64,000 nucleotides of DNA from Paeniglutamicibacter antarcticus. GTDB taxonomy: Bacteria; Actinomycetota; Actinomycetes; Actinomycetales; Micrococcaceae. The position numbers were made by a program, and so were the translations under genes. The stretch spans positions 248,001 through 312,000 of the forward strand of contig NZ_CZJT01000103.1 in assembly GCF_900010755.1 (NCBI RefSeq), written 5' to 3'. A model generated the notes under the pieces. It had not been told where the DNA came from. It worked only from the letters and a program-made list of their open reading frames with translations, and searched no databases. Within the stretch, counting starts at the first letter, position 1; each line of letters starts with the position of its first letter. Below, in pieces: positions 9,037-18,735 of the stretch.

Positions 9037-10344
9037 TTATTCGGCTTTGCCTGTGCGGAAGCTGGAGAACATCTTGCCGATGCCTTGCTGGGCGCGCAGG
9101 CTCTTTTTGCTCATGCGCTGCTCACGGGCGAAGGACAACACAACGCCTATGCCAAGGAATGTTGCCAGCAGCGCCGAGCCGCCGGATGAAATGAAGGGCA
9201 ACGGTACGCCAATGACCGGGAGCAACCCGATGACCATGCCGATGTTGATGAAGGCCTGGCCGATGATCCAGGCCATGATCCCGCTGACAGCCACCCGGCC
9301 AAAGATCGTCTTGGACCTGACCGCAATGCGGAACATTGCCACGGCAAGCATGCTGTAGAGCAGGACAATGAAAAGCGTTCCGAGCAAGCCCATTTCCTCG
9401 CCGAGCACGGCGAAGATGAAGTCGTTTTGCGCCTCGGGAATGTGGGACCACTTCTGCCGGGACTGGCCAAGACCAACCCCGAACCAGCCTCCGGAGGCCA
9501 GTGCGTAGATGCCCTGTTTCGCTTGGTAGCAATAGTCCTGTGCGCCACCAACCGGAGGTGCATCACCACAGCCGAAGAGCCAGGCGGTGACGCGGCCGAG
9601 TCGCGTGGGAGCCACAATCACCGCAACGACGAGGCCTAGGCCAACGGCGCCACCGGCAATCCCAAAGAGTTTTCCGGGGGCACCGCCGACGAACATGACG
9701 ACGGCGAGGATCAGCATCAGCACCATGGCTGTGCCAAGGTCCTTGCCAATCATGACCAACCCGAGGATCGCCAGGCCGCCCGGCGCCACCAGCGGGATCA
9801 CCGCGTGTTTCCACTGGTCCATGAGGTGGGCTTTGCGTTCAACGATCGCCGCTGCCCACAGGGCCAACCCGACCTTCGCGAATTCCGAGGGCTGGATTGA
9901 AAAACCGCCTATCAATAGCCAGTTTTTGTTTCCGTAGATCTCCTCGCCGAAAACCAAGACGGCGGCGAGCAATCCCAGGGCGATGAACAGCCCAGGCCAG
10001 GCAAGCTTCTTGAGCTTGTGCGTGGGCAGCAGCTGCAAACCCACCATGCAGGCGATCCCGACCAGGGCCCACAGGGCCTGTTTCTTGAAATCGTCAAAGG
10101 GCGATTTGTTCCTGGCAATTGCTTCCACCGAGGAGGAAGAAAGCACCATGATCAGGCCCATGAAGGTCAACGCAAGCGTGGTTCCCAACACAACGTAGTA
10201 GTTGATCTGGGCACCGCGCAGCGACGGGTCTTCAAGGTTCGAAAACCACTTGGCAGGTCCGCGCGGCGCCTGTTCCGGGCCGGGTTTGGCTGCCTTGCCG
10301 GCAGTGCCGCCCTTGCCGCGTGGGGGCTGAATTTTACCGCTCAC
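9037..10344 (-). CDS. ftsW: SEDS-family septal peptidoglycan polymerase FtsW
   Basis: Lipid II glycosyltransferase that works with the class B penicillin-binding protein FtsI. The 435-aa protein has a Pro/Lys/Gly-rich cytoplasmic N-terminus of about 50 residues and roughly ten membrane segments. The SEDS signature region is visible near the C-terminus ([20 protein letters not shown]), as is the large periplasmic loop with [20 protein letters not shown]. The start is a GTG with GGAGG six bases upstream, 15 bases after the murD stop. Confidence 0.95.
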   Translation of the reverse strand: MSGKIQPPRGKGGTAGKAAKPGPEQAPRGPAKWFSNLEDPSLRGAQINYYVVLGTTLALTFMGLIMVLSSSSVEAIARNKSPFDDFKKQALWALVGIACMVGLQLLPTHKLKKLAWPGLFIALGLLAAVLVFGEEIYGNKNWLLIGGFSIQPSEFAKVGLALWAAAIVERKAHLMDQWKHAVIPLVAPGGLAILGLVMIGKDLGTAMVLMLILAVVMFVGGAPGKLFGIAGGAVGLGLVVAVIVAPTRLGRVTAWLFGCGDAPPVGGAQDYCYQAKQGIYALASGGWFGVGLGQSRQKWSHIPEAQNDFIFAVLGEEMGLLGTLFIVLLYSMLAVAMFRIAVRSKTIFGRVAVSGIMAWIIGQAFINIGMVIGLLPVIGVPLPFISSGGSALLATFLGIGVVLSFAREQRMSKKSLRAQQGIGKMFSSFRTGKAE

Positions 10345-10359
10345 GACCGGCCTCCTTAA

Positions 10360-11868
10360 CTACTTTGTGTCTTCTCCCATGAGCGCGCCAACCGCGTCGA
10401 TGAAAGCGTTGCCACGCTGGGCGTATGAGGAGAACTGGTCCATCGATGCGGCAGCAGGAGCCATGAGCACAGTATCGCCGGCTGTGGCGATGGCTGCTGC
10501 ATGGTTCACTGCCTCGGCCATCACGGCCCAGCCATGGGCAGAACCAGTTGTCTCATCTACAGTTTCGCGCACTGCTGTCATGAACACCGGCACCTGCGGC
10601 GCGTGTCGCTCCAACGCCTCAATGAGCTTCGCGGTGTCGGTTCCTATGACAACTACTGCCTTAAGCCGCTTGGCATGGGCAGAGACAAGTTCGTTGTAGT
10701 CGACTCCCTTGGAAAGCCCTCCGGCAATCCAAACCACGGAACCGAACGCGCCAAGCGAGGCGCTGGCTGCGTGCGGGTTAGTGGCCTTGGAATCGTTGAT
10801 CCACAAGATGTCATCACGACGGGCCACCGCCTGGATACGGTGGTCACCCGCATCGAAGTTGCTCAGACCCAGGGCCACCGCTGCAGGCTCAACACCATAG
10901 GCGCGGGCCAAGGCGGCGGCGGCGGCCGCATTGGCTGCGGTGTGGCGCGGAACCACCTCGGCGATGGCGTCGAGGGCCACCAGTTCGGTCGCCGAGTTAC
11001 GTCGGTCCTCGATGAAGGCCCGGTCAACCAACAGGTTCTCGACCACGCCGACCATGCTCAGTCCCGGCACACCGGTGGTGAAACCGACGGCGCGGCAGCC
11101 CTCGATGACGTCGGCGTTTTCGACCATCGCTTCGATGACGCGTTCATCGGCGTTGTAGATCGCGGCCACGCGGGTGCGTTCGTAGATCTTGGCCTTGTCG
11201 GCCTTGTAGTTCTCAAACCCGCCATGCCAGTCCACGTGGTCCTCGGCAATGTTCAGCACCACGGAAGCCATTGGCGACATGGTGTGTGTGAAGTGCAGCT
11301 GGAAGCTCGAAAGCTCCAGGGCAATCACATCGAAACCCTCGGGGTCACGGATCGCATCCAGGATCGGGGTGCCCACGTTGCCGGCGGCAATCGCGCGCAG
11401 CCCGGCGGCCCTGAAGATCGATTCGGTCATTCCCACGGTGGTGGTCTTGCCGTTGGTTCCGGTAATCACCACCCATTCGGCGAGCTTGCGGCCCTCCTTG
11501 ACGCGTACCCGCCAAGCGAGTTCCACATCCCCCCAGATTTCAATGCCTGCCTCTGCGGCCGCGGCAAGCATCGGCTGGCGCGGGTTCCACCCGGGCGAAG
11601 CAACGACAAGCTGCGGCGCTTCGCCGTTGACCGGTGGCAGCGCATCGGTGTGCGCGGCACCCAGCAGGACATCGGTGGCACCGACGATCTTCAGGGTGTC
11701 TGCCCGCGAACGGTTGACCTCGGTGTCGGCCCCGTCGATGACCACCACGTGGGCGCCGAGTTCAATGAGGGTGTCTGCCGCGGAAAAGCCCGAAAGCCCC
11801 AGGCCGGCAACGACGACGCGCAAGCCCTTCCAGTCGGCGTCCCAGCTGGTCAGGTGGTCCAGGTTCAT
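10360..11868 (-). CDS. murD: UDP-N-acetylmuramoylalanine--D-glutamate ligase
   Basis: Adds D-Glu to UDP-MurNAc-L-Ala. The ATG at 11868 (MNLDHLTSWDADWKGLRVVV) gives 502 aa and begins five bases after the mraY stop; an upstream alternative would overlap mraY. The N-domain VVAGLGLSGFSAAD, the P-loop ITGTNGKTTTVGM near residue 145, and the C-terminal WINDSKATNPHAA block are intact, so all three Mur-ligase domains are present. Confidence 0.96.
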   Translation of the reverse strand: MNLDHLTSWDADWKGLRVVVAGLGLSGFSAADTLIELGAHVVVIDGADTEVNRSRADTLKIVGATDVLLGAAHTDALPPVNGEAPQLVVASPGWNPRQPMLAAAAEAGIEIWGDVELAWRVRVKEGRKLAEWVVITGTNGKTTTVGMTESIFRAAGLRAIAAGNVGTPILDAIRDPEGFDVIALELSSFQLHFTHTMSPMASVVLNIAEDHVDWHGGFENYKADKAKIYERTRVAAIYNADERVIEAMVENADVIEGCRAVGFTTGVPGLSMVGVVENLLVDRAFIEDRRNSATELVALDAIAEVVPRHTAANAAAAAALARAYGVEPAAVALGLSNFDAGDHRIQAVARRDDILWINDSKATNPHAASASLGAFGSVVWIAGGLSKGVDYNELVSAHAKRLKAVVVIGTDTAKLIEALERHAPQVPVFMTAVRETVDETTGSAHGWAVMAEAVNHAAAIATAGDTVLMAPAAASMDQFSSYAQRGNAFIDAVGALMGEDTK

Positions 11869-11873
11869 CAATG

Positions 11874-12977
11874 TCAAAGTCCTACAACCCATTCGGAATA
11901 GAAGATGCCAAGGCCGGCGGCAACAAAGAGCCCGCCAAGGATCCAGAAGCGGACCACGACGTTTTCTTCGGGCCAGCCGGAAAGTTCAAAGTGGTGCTGC
12001 AGCGGCGCCATCTTGAACACGCGCTTGCCTCCGGAGAGCTTGAAGAAGCCCACCTGGATGATCACCGAGAGTGCCACCATGACGAACAGGCCTGCCAAGA
12101 CCACCAGCAGCAACTGCGTGCGGGACAGGATCGCGAAGGCGGCAATGGCGCCGCCGATGGCCAACGAACCGGTGTCACCCATGAAGATCTTTGCCGGCTT
12201 GGCGTTCCACCACAGGAAGCCAATCAACGCGCCGCAGAGGATCGCACCAAGCAGTGCCAGGTCCATGGGGTCGCGCACCGTGTAGCAAACATTGGTTGAG
12301 CCTTCCAACCCACAGGCCTGATTGTTTTGCCAGATTCCGATGAGCGTGTAGGCGCCGAACACCATGATCGATACGCCTGCGGCCAAGCCGTCCAGCCCGT
12401 CGGTGAGGTTCACGCCGTTGGTGGTTCCGGTGACAATCAAGTTTGACCACAAGACAAACAAGATCAAGCCGACCAGTGGCCCTGAGAAGGCCAAATTGAC
12501 ATTGGTGTCGCGCAGGAAAGAAATGGCTGTCGATGCCGGGGTCAGGCCCTGGGCGTTGGGGAAGCCCAGCGCAAGCACGGCGAACCCGATGCCCACAGCG
12601 GCTTGCAAGACGATTTTTTCCCAGGCACGAAGGCCCAAGGAGCGTTTCTTGGCGATCTTGATGAAATCGTCAAGGAAACCAACAAGGCCCATGCCTGCGA
12701 AGAGCAACAGGGCCAGCAGGCCGCTGGCAGTGATTCCGGCGCTGGTCCGGCCCATCAGGGTCAGGATCCCGTGCGTCACGAAGTAGCTCAGGACCACTGC
12801 AAGGATGATGATGACCCCGCCCATGGTGGGGGTGCCGGACTTGACGGCGTGGCTTGTCGGTCCGTCGTCGCGGACCACCTGTCCATACTGCTTCTTGGTG
12901 AGCAGTCGTATGAAAATCGGCATGGTGGCCATGGTGAAGACCAGGGAAACGCCGGCTCCAATGATGAGTGCAATCAC
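11874..12977 (-). CDS. mraY: Phospho-N-acetylmuramoyl-pentapeptide-transferase
   Basis: Integral membrane enzyme that transfers phospho-MurNAc-pentapeptide to undecaprenyl phosphate, forming lipid I. The 367-aa protein has about ten membrane segments. Key blocks are DDGPTSHAVKSGTPTMGG near residue 40, the Asp-rich LVGFLDDFIKIAKKR, NLTDGLDGLAAG, and the KIFMGDTGSLAIGG motif. The GTG start overlaps the murF stop as GTGA, so murF and mraY are translationally coupled. Confidence 0.97.
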   Translation of the reverse strand: MIALIIGAGVSLVFTMATMPIFIRLLTKKQYGQVVRDDGPTSHAVKSGTPTMGGVIIILAVVLSYFVTHGILTLMGRTSAGITASGLLALLLFAGMGLVGFLDDFIKIAKKRSLGLRAWEKIVLQAAVGIGFAVLALGFPNAQGLTPASTAISFLRDTNVNLAFSGPLVGLILFVLWSNLIVTGTTNGVNLTDGLDGLAAGVSIMVFGAYTLIGIWQNNQACGLEGSTNVCYTVRDPMDLALLGAILCGALIGFLWWNAKPAKIFMGDTGSLAIGGAIAAFAILSRTQLLLVVLAGLFVMVALSVIIQVGFFKLSGGKRVFKMAPLQHHFELSGWPEENVVVRFWILGGLFVAAGLGIFYSEWVVGL

Positions 12978-14452
12978 TGCGCCGATCCCTCCTTTGTGGT
13001 GCTGGCACCGTTGTTGGTTGCTGCAATCTGGTCGCCAAGGTGGCGCAGACCGGAACCATTTGAAGATTTGAAGAGCACGATGTCACCAGGCAACAGGTGC
13101 TCGTTGAGAAGTTCCGCTGCCGCATCGGCATCCGCTGCGTAGTACGCCTCATCGCCCCAGCTGCCTTCGAGGACCGCTGAGTTGTAAGCCGCCTTGGCTC
13201 CGAGGCCAACGACCAGCAGCTTCTTGATGTTCATGCGCACGGCGGCACGGCCCAACAAGTCGTGTTCGTGAATGGAGTCGGTGCCGAGTTCGAGCATTTC
13301 GCCCAGCACGGCCCACGTACGACGGGCGACGCCCTGCTGGTTGGGAAGGCCCAATTCTGCGAGGGTCACCAGTGCTGCGCGCATTGAGTCGGGGTTCGCG
13401 TTGTAGGCATCGTTGATGATGCTGACCCCGTCGGCACGTTCGGTGCGTTCCATTCGCCAGCGGCTGACCGGCCCCAGGCCCTGAAGGGTTGCGGCGATTG
13501 TTTCGCCGGCAATGCCCAGGTAGTTGGCCACGGAGGCTGCGGCAAGGATGTTGCTGACGTGGTGGCGGCCGATGAGGCCGGATTCCACATGGAATTCGGT
13601 GCCGTCGCCCAGCACCAAGGTGAAGACCGGGTGTCCGTTGGAATCAACGTCCAAGTCGCGCGCCCAGACTCCAACGGCTTGGGTATCGGCAACGCGCTGC
13701 ACTCCGAACTTCAAAACCGGTGCTTGGGTACGGGAAGCCATGGCCGAAACCAGTGGATCGTCATGGTTCAGCACCGCGAGGCCGGTGGCGGGCAGGGCCT
13801 CGACCATCTCACCCTTGGCGATGGCAATGTTTTCGACGCCCCCGAACTCGCCGGCATGTGCCGAACCAACGCCCAGCACGACACCAACCTCGGGGTGGAC
13901 CATGTCGGTGAGGTATTTAATATGGCCGATTCCGGTGGCACCCATTTCGAGAACCAAGAACTTGGTGTCTTCGGTTGCCCGGAAAACGGTCAGCGGAACG
14001 CCGACTTCGCCGTTGTATGAACCGATCGGCGCCACGGTGGGACCGGAGGTTTCAAGCAAGGCGGCAAGCAGGTCCTTGGTGGTGGTTTTACCTGCAGAGC
14101 CGGTAACGCCGATCACCCGCAGCCCGTTGCGTTCCTTGAGCTTGGCGACAATGGCCGCCGCAATCTGGCCCATGGCCACGACAGCGTCTGGCACGATAAC
14201 AGCCGGGTGCACCGAACCATCGGGGGCTTGGGTTTCACGTTCGGCAAGAGCCAGGACCGCACCGCGGTCGACTGCGCTTTGCACAAAGTGATGCCCATCG
14301 GAGGCTTCTCCGGGCTTGGCAACAAAGAGCCACCCGGTTTCGCACTCTCGCGAGTCGGTGGTGACCCCGAGGAGCATATGGTCGGCTTGCGCCGTGGAAG
14401 TGAGTCGCCCGCCAGTGATTTCGGCGATTTCGGCGGAAAGAATATCAATCAT
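12974..14452 (-). CDS. murF: UDP-N-acetylmuramoyl-tripeptide--D-alanyl-D-alanine ligase
   Basis: Completes the cytoplasmic pentapeptide by adding D-Ala-D-Ala. The ATG at 14452 (MIDILSAEIAEITGGRL) gives 492 aa and matches the family N-terminus; the in-frame ATG at 14485 would overlap murE and add 11 unconserved residues. The P-loop GVTGSAGKTTTKDLLAALL is near residue 115, the EMGATGIGHIKYL block follows, and INDAYNANPDSM is present. The ribosome binding site for the chosen start is weak, so translation may depend on murE. Confidence 0.95.
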   Translation of the reverse strand: MIDILSAEIAEITGGRLTSTAQADHMLLGVTTDSRECETGWLFVAKPGEASDGHHFVQSAVDRGAVLALAERETQAPDGSVHPAVIVPDAVVAMGQIAAAIVAKLKERNGLRVIGVTGSAGKTTTKDLLAALLETSGPTVAPIGSYNGEVGVPLTVFRATEDTKFLVLEMGATGIGHIKYLTDMVHPEVGVVLGVGSAHAGEFGGVENIAIAKGEMVEALPATGLAVLNHDDPLVSAMASRTQAPVLKFGVQRVADTQAVGVWARDLDVDSNGHPVFTLVLGDGTEFHVESGLIGRHHVSNILAAASVANYLGIAGETIAATLQGLGPVSRWRMERTERADGVSIINDAYNANPDSMRAALVTLAELGLPNQQGVARRTWAVLGEMLELGTDSIHEHDLLGRAAVRMNIKKLLVVGLGAKAAYNSAVLEGSWGDEAYYAADADAAAELLNEHLLPGDIVLFKSSNGSGLRHLGDQIAATNNGASTTKEGSAQ

Positions 14453-14465
14453 GACAGCTAGGACT

Positions 14466-16094
14466 TTACCCTTTTTCCTTGGCATCGAATGAACCGAGCC
14501 CTTGGCTTAGTGGACGAAAACCGTTCAAAAGCAAGGCTTGGCGGAGCTCTTCACGGTCATCAAGCTCAAGGTTGACACCCATGACTTCCTGAAATACCTC
14601 GTGCCCGCGACCGGCGACCAGAATCGTGTCATTTTCACCGGCCATAGCCACGGCCGCGGCAATCGCTGATGCCCGTGGGAACACCTCAAGAACCTCGCTG
14701 GTCAGCGACTTCTCGGCGATTTCAGCACGTGCGCCCTCGAGAATCGCGGCACGGATCGGTGCCGGATCTTCCGAATGCGGGTCATCGTCGGTGACTATGA
14801 CCACGTCGGCATGGGCTGCCGCAACGGCACCCATGATTGGGCGTTTGGTGGCGTCCCGCTCTCCGGTCGCACCGAACACGACGATGACTTTCGAGCCGGG
14901 AACCGGGGACCGTACCGAATTCAGGGCCCTGGCCAGCGCATCTGGATTGTGGGCAAAATCAACAATAGCTGCCGGGCGTTCGGCAATGACCTGCATGCGT
15001 CCCGGGACCTCGACGGTCAGCGGGTTGTGCATATCAAGCACTTCCTGCAGTCGTGCCAGCGGCACTCCCGAGGCAAGCACCATGAGTGCTGCCAGTGCAG
15101 CGTTTGAGATATTGAAGTCACCTGGCAATCCGGTGTTCAGTCGCAACACTGCTTCGTCGGGACCATGCAGTTCAAATCCGTACCCAAGGCCCTGGGATAC
15201 AACCTGAGCGATGCGCCAGTCGGCGGCCGTATTCGACTCATCCGAAGCAAGCGTCCATACCTGGGCGGTTGCCTGTTCTGCCATGGCAACGCCCCAGGCA
15301 TCATCGATGGTGATCACGGCACGGTCACTGCGTTCAAGGTCGAAGAGCACGGCCTTGGTATCGAAGTACTCTTCCATCGACCCGTGCAAATCCAGGTGGT
15401 CTTGGGTGAGGTTGGTGAAGCCTGATACAGCGAAACGAAGTCCGTCGACACGCTTGTACGACAGTGAATGGGAAGAGACCTCCATGGCCGCGGCGTTCAC
15501 GCCCATCTCACTCATGCGCGCCATCAGTCCGTGCAGCTGGGGTGCCTCGGGAGTGGTGAGGATGCTTGGTATTGGGGTCTCGCCTGCAGCGATTTCAATG
15601 GTGCCCACCAGCCCGGTTTCGCGGCCCAAGGCACGCAAGATCGAACGGATCATGTAAGTGGTGGTGGTTTTTCCGTTGGTGCCGGTCAGCGCGAAAAGTT
15701 CCGGGCACTTCACATCGGTGCCATAGACCAATGCCGATAGCTCGCCGATGACTTCGCGTACGTCTTCAACCAGAAGAAGCGGCAGTCCCAGGGTTGAGGC
15801 AGCGACCTCGCCTTCCATGTCGGTGAGGATCGCAGCGGCACCGGCCGTGGCGGCTGCCTGGGCGAACTGGACGCCGTGGAACTTGGCTCCCGGGGCTGCA
15901 ATATACAAGTCCCCGGGAAGTACCGCGCGAGAATCCAGGCAGATGCCGGTGACCTGTGACTGCCCGTCCCCGATGATGTTCGCACCACGCCCGGTTTCGT
16001 GTAAGTGCGCACGCATTGCCGCGAGAACTGTCGGGGTTTTGCGGTGCGGACGGAGAAGTTGTTCTGCCGCGCGGGGGGTGAGGACTTCAGGCAT
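14466..16094 (-). CDS. murE: UDP-N-acetylmuramoyl-tripeptide synthetase MurE (probably L-lysine-adding)
   Basis: Adds the third amino acid of the peptidoglycan stem peptide. The 542-aa reading from the ATG at 16094 overlaps the ftsI stop as TAATG. The P-loop TGTNGKTTTTYMI lies near residue 155 and HDLxLHGSMEEY-type residues follow. The substrate loop reads TDDDPHSEDPAPI, that is DDPH in place of the DNPR that grips meso-diaminopimelate in E. coli and mycobacteria. Lysine is therefore the likelier substrate, in line with the lysine-based walls of Micrococcaceae. This specificity is inferred. Confidence 0.94.
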   Translation of the reverse strand: MPEVLTPRAAEQLLRPHRKTPTVLAAMRAHLHETGRGANIIGDGQSQVTGICLDSRAVLPGDLYIAAPGAKFHGVQFAQAAATAGAAAILTDMEGEVAASTLGLPLLLVEDVREVIGELSALVYGTDVKCPELFALTGTNGKTTTTYMIRSILRALGRETGLVGTIEIAAGETPIPSILTTPEAPQLHGLMARMSEMGVNAAAMEVSSHSLSYKRVDGLRFAVSGFTNLTQDHLDLHGSMEEYFDTKAVLFDLERSDRAVITIDDAWGVAMAEQATAQVWTLASDESNTAADWRIAQVVSQGLGYGFELHGPDEAVLRLNTGLPGDFNISNAALAALMVLASGVPLARLQEVLDMHNPLTVEVPGRMQVIAERPAAIVDFAHNPDALARALNSVRSPVPGSKVIVVFGATGERDATKRPIMGAVAAAHADVVIVTDDDPHSEDPAPIRAAILEGARAEIAEKSLTSEVLEVFPRASAIAAAVAMAGENDTILVAGRGHEVFQEVMGVNLELDDREELRQALLLNGFRPLSQGLGSFDAKEKG

Positions 16095-17926
16095 TACCAA
16101 GGTTTCTTTTGTTCGGTTCCAATAAACACGTCATACCCATTGGGCTTCGAATTGCTAGGTGGAACGTTGTAGGCGTTCAGTGTCTTGCTCATGATCTCCG
16201 TGAAGGTGTCTCCAACGGACCATGACTTCCAGTCGCCCTTCGGGCGGTGCATGGTGACAACAACAACGAATTGCGGATCATCCAGCGGTGCCACACCGGC
16301 AAACGAGCTGGTGTATCCATCGTATCCACCGGAAGGGCCGGCGGCCTGGGCTGTACCGGATTTACCGCCCACACGATAGCCGGACACACCCATCTTAGTG
16401 CCGGTTCCTTCAAGGACTACCGTCTCCATGATGCGCAACATCTCATCGCTTGTCTTTTTGGAGAAGACCCGCTTACTGGTCGACTCGGGGGTCTTTTCCA
16501 CCGAGCCATCTGCGTTGATGTAGGAATCAATAAGCTTGGGGGAAACCTGCACCCCGCCGTTGGCAATGGCCTGGAATATTTGCGCGGTGTGCAGGGCGGT
16601 TTGCGTGTAGCCCTGGCCGAACATGGTGGTGTATTGCTGACGGCGCTCCCAATCCTTGGCCGGGGCAAGTATTCCCTTGCTGGCCCCCGAAAGGCCGATG
16701 TCAATCTTGTCGCCGATTCCGAGATTGCGCATGTACTTGTAGCGCGTTTCATTGCTCATTTTTTGTCCAACCATCACCGTTCCGGTGTTGTAGGAGCGAG
16801 CGAAGATGCCTGCAGCGGTCATGTCGTAGGTCGAGTGCTTCAACGAGTCGTTAATGACCTCATTGTTGATCTTGTAGGAGTTCGCCACCTTGAACGCATC
16901 GGTGGACTTAATCACACCTTCTTCCAATGCCGCGGCGAAGGTTGCCGCTTTGCCGGTGGAACCCGGTTCAAAGGCCTGGGTGATCGATGCCGAGTTGCGG
17001 AATTCTGCGGGGGTTGCGCTTGGGTCGTTGGGGTCAAGCGGGTTCGAGTCGCCCACGGCAATCAATTTCCCAGTCTTGATGTCCATGACGATCGCCGAGA
17101 CCCATTCGGCCTTGAACTGTTCCTGCTTTTTGCGTGCCGCTTCCTGTGCAACAAACTGGATATCGGTGTTTGTGGTGAGTTTGACGGTCTGCCCGTCCAC
17201 CGCAGGAACCTCGGACATCCCCGCCATAGGGATGCGGACGCCGTCGGCACCGATTTCAAATGTCTTCAACCCAGCTGTGCCCCTGAGACGTTTTTCCTGG
17301 CTCAGTTCAAGACCTTCGGCACCTTGGAGGGCAGTCTGGTCTTCGGTGTCTTTCACGAACCCCAGCAGCGGCCCGGCAATGGCCCCGTTGGGGTACTGCC
17401 GTTCACTGCGCAGCAGGCCCGTCAGCGTGCGGATGCGAAGTTCGACGGCCGAGTTCCGGACCTCCGGAGTGACGCCCTTGGCAATCACCGAGTAAGCATT
17501 CTTTTTGGCTCCGGGCGCACCGATGACGGCAGTGCGGACGGTGTCAATGTCTTGGCCAAGGATCTCGGCCAGCTCACCGACTGCCTGCTCCACTGGAATC
17601 CGTTCAACCTTGTTGCTTCCATCGAGCTTTTTCCGGCCGATAGGTTTATCCGGATCGACCTTCGTTTGGTCAATGACCAGGTCGTAACGATCCACGCTGG
17701 TGGCAAGGATCCTGCCCTCTGAATCCACGATTTGCCCGCGTTTGGGAATTGTCACTTGCTCACGCGTTCGGTTGTCCACCGCTGTGGCCGCTACCGCGGA
17801 GGCGTTCAAGGACTGCACCACAAACAACCGGCCACCGATCGTCAGCAGCGCGACCAGTGAAAGCACCAATACGATACGCATACGCAGATGCGTCTTTCCG
17901 ATTTTCGTTGGGGATTTTTTTGACAT
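16094..17926 (-). CDS. ftsI: Class B penicillin-binding protein FtsI (PBP3)
   Basis: Septal transpeptidase partner of FtsW. The 610-aa protein has a short basic N-terminus, one membrane segment at about residues 15-35, a pedestal (PBP dimer) domain, then the transpeptidase domain. The active-site motifs are FEPGSTGKAA (SxxK serine), RSYNTGTV (SxN) and GGKSGTAQAAG (KTG box, here KSG). No PASTA repeats follow; the protein ends in YDVFIGTEQKKPW. GGAAAG precedes the ATG. Confidence 0.95.
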   Translation of the reverse strand: MSKKSPTKIGKTHLRMRIVLVLSLVALLTIGGRLFVVQSLNASAVAATAVDNRTREQVTIPKRGQIVDSEGRILATSVDRYDLVIDQTKVDPDKPIGRKKLDGSNKVERIPVEQAVGELAEILGQDIDTVRTAVIGAPGAKKNAYSVIAKGVTPEVRNSAVELRIRTLTGLLRSERQYPNGAIAGPLLGFVKDTEDQTALQGAEGLELSQEKRLRGTAGLKTFEIGADGVRIPMAGMSEVPAVDGQTVKLTTNTDIQFVAQEAARKKQEQFKAEWVSAIVMDIKTGKLIAVGDSNPLDPNDPSATPAEFRNSASITQAFEPGSTGKAATFAAALEEGVIKSTDAFKVANSYKINNEVINDSLKHSTYDMTAAGIFARSYNTGTVMVGQKMSNETRYKYMRNLGIGDKIDIGLSGASKGILAPAKDWERRQQYTTMFGQGYTQTALHTAQIFQAIANGGVQVSPKLIDSYINADGSVEKTPESTSKRVFSKKTSDEMLRIMETVVLEGTGTKMGVSGYRVGGKSGTAQAAGPSGGYDGYTSSFAGVAPLDDPQFVVVVTMHRPKGDWKSWSVGDTFTEIMSKTLNAYNVPPSNSKPNGYDVFIGTEQKKPW

Positions 17927-17996
17927 GCTTTCCTCAGCTCATACCGGAAGGACTGGTGGTGCAGTGACGTTAAAAAGGGGTGCAACCCCGGGAGGA

Positions 17997-18731
17997 TTAG
18001 CTGCCCGGGGTCTTCATCTCAGGGGCGGGGATGGTTCCGCCGTTGAGTTGCTTCTGTGTGAAATCTGGGCGCACGGTGCCCGATGAACCGGAGGCTTCCT
18101 TCACCGGGGAAACGGCATCCGGGACGGAAGGGGTCGTATCAGGTGCCTTTTCAACCACAGGGGCCGGATTCTTAGGCTCGGCCTTGAGTTTCGTGGGGGC
18201 TGGTACATCCGTGGCCGGCTTGATCGGAGTGTCAAGGAACCCCGAATTTTTTTCGTCCTTTTCCGGCTTCACGGCAGGAGTGGCCTTGCCAGTGACCTTT
18301 CCGGTGTTCAGGTCGATGGCGGCGGGCGTCCCGGGCTTGACCATGCCAAGCTTGGTGGCCTTCTGGGCGATCACCTGCGGGGCCGCAAGGTACTGGGTTT
18401 CCTGGCGCAGGGCCTCATTCTCCTGTGAAAGGGCACGTTCCTGACCCTTGAGCTCAACCATTGAATACTGGCCATTTGCAATGAACACGTTCAGCAGCAG
18501 CACGGCGACTGCCGAAGCCATGATCATGCCCAGAAACATCACCAACATGGGAATTCTGCGCTTGGTCGCCAGGGACGGAACCACCGACAAGGTGGTGCGA
18601 CGCTTGGTCCCGGGAGCCGCCGGCGGCGAGGCCGGTATCGGCTCCGGGGCATAGCTGAGCGCGTTGGCACCCTGCGACTGAGGCACGTCAAAGGTGCGGG
18701 AACGTACGCGGTTGGGTGTCCGGTTGCTCAT
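17997..18731 (-). CDS. FtsL-like bitopic membrane protein between rsmH and ftsI
   Basis: Protein of 244 aa with a basic cytoplasmic N-terminus, one membrane segment at about residues 60-82, and a short coiled coil after it (QERALSQENEALRQETQY). The rest (about residues 125-244) is low-complexity Pro/Thr/Lys/Ala sequence. Its place, its single membrane helix and the leucine-zipper-like segment match FtsL, which joins FtsQ and DivIC in the divisome. FtsL sequences are poorly conserved, so the assignment is positional. The long disordered tail is unusual compared with short FtsL proteins. Confidence 0.7.
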   Translation of the reverse strand: MSNRTPNRVRSRTFDVPQSQGANALSYAPEPIPASPPAAPGTKRRTTLSVVPSLATKRRIPMLVMFLGMIMASAVAVLLLNVFIANGQYSMVELKGQERALSQENEALRQETQYLAAPQVIAQKATKLGMVKPGTPAAIDLNTGKVTGKATPAVKPEKDEKNSGFLDTPIKPATDVPAPTKLKAEPKNPAPVVEKAPDTTPSVPDAVSPVKEASGSSGTVRPDFTQKQLNGGTIPAPEMKTPGS

Positions 18732-18735
18732 TTAC

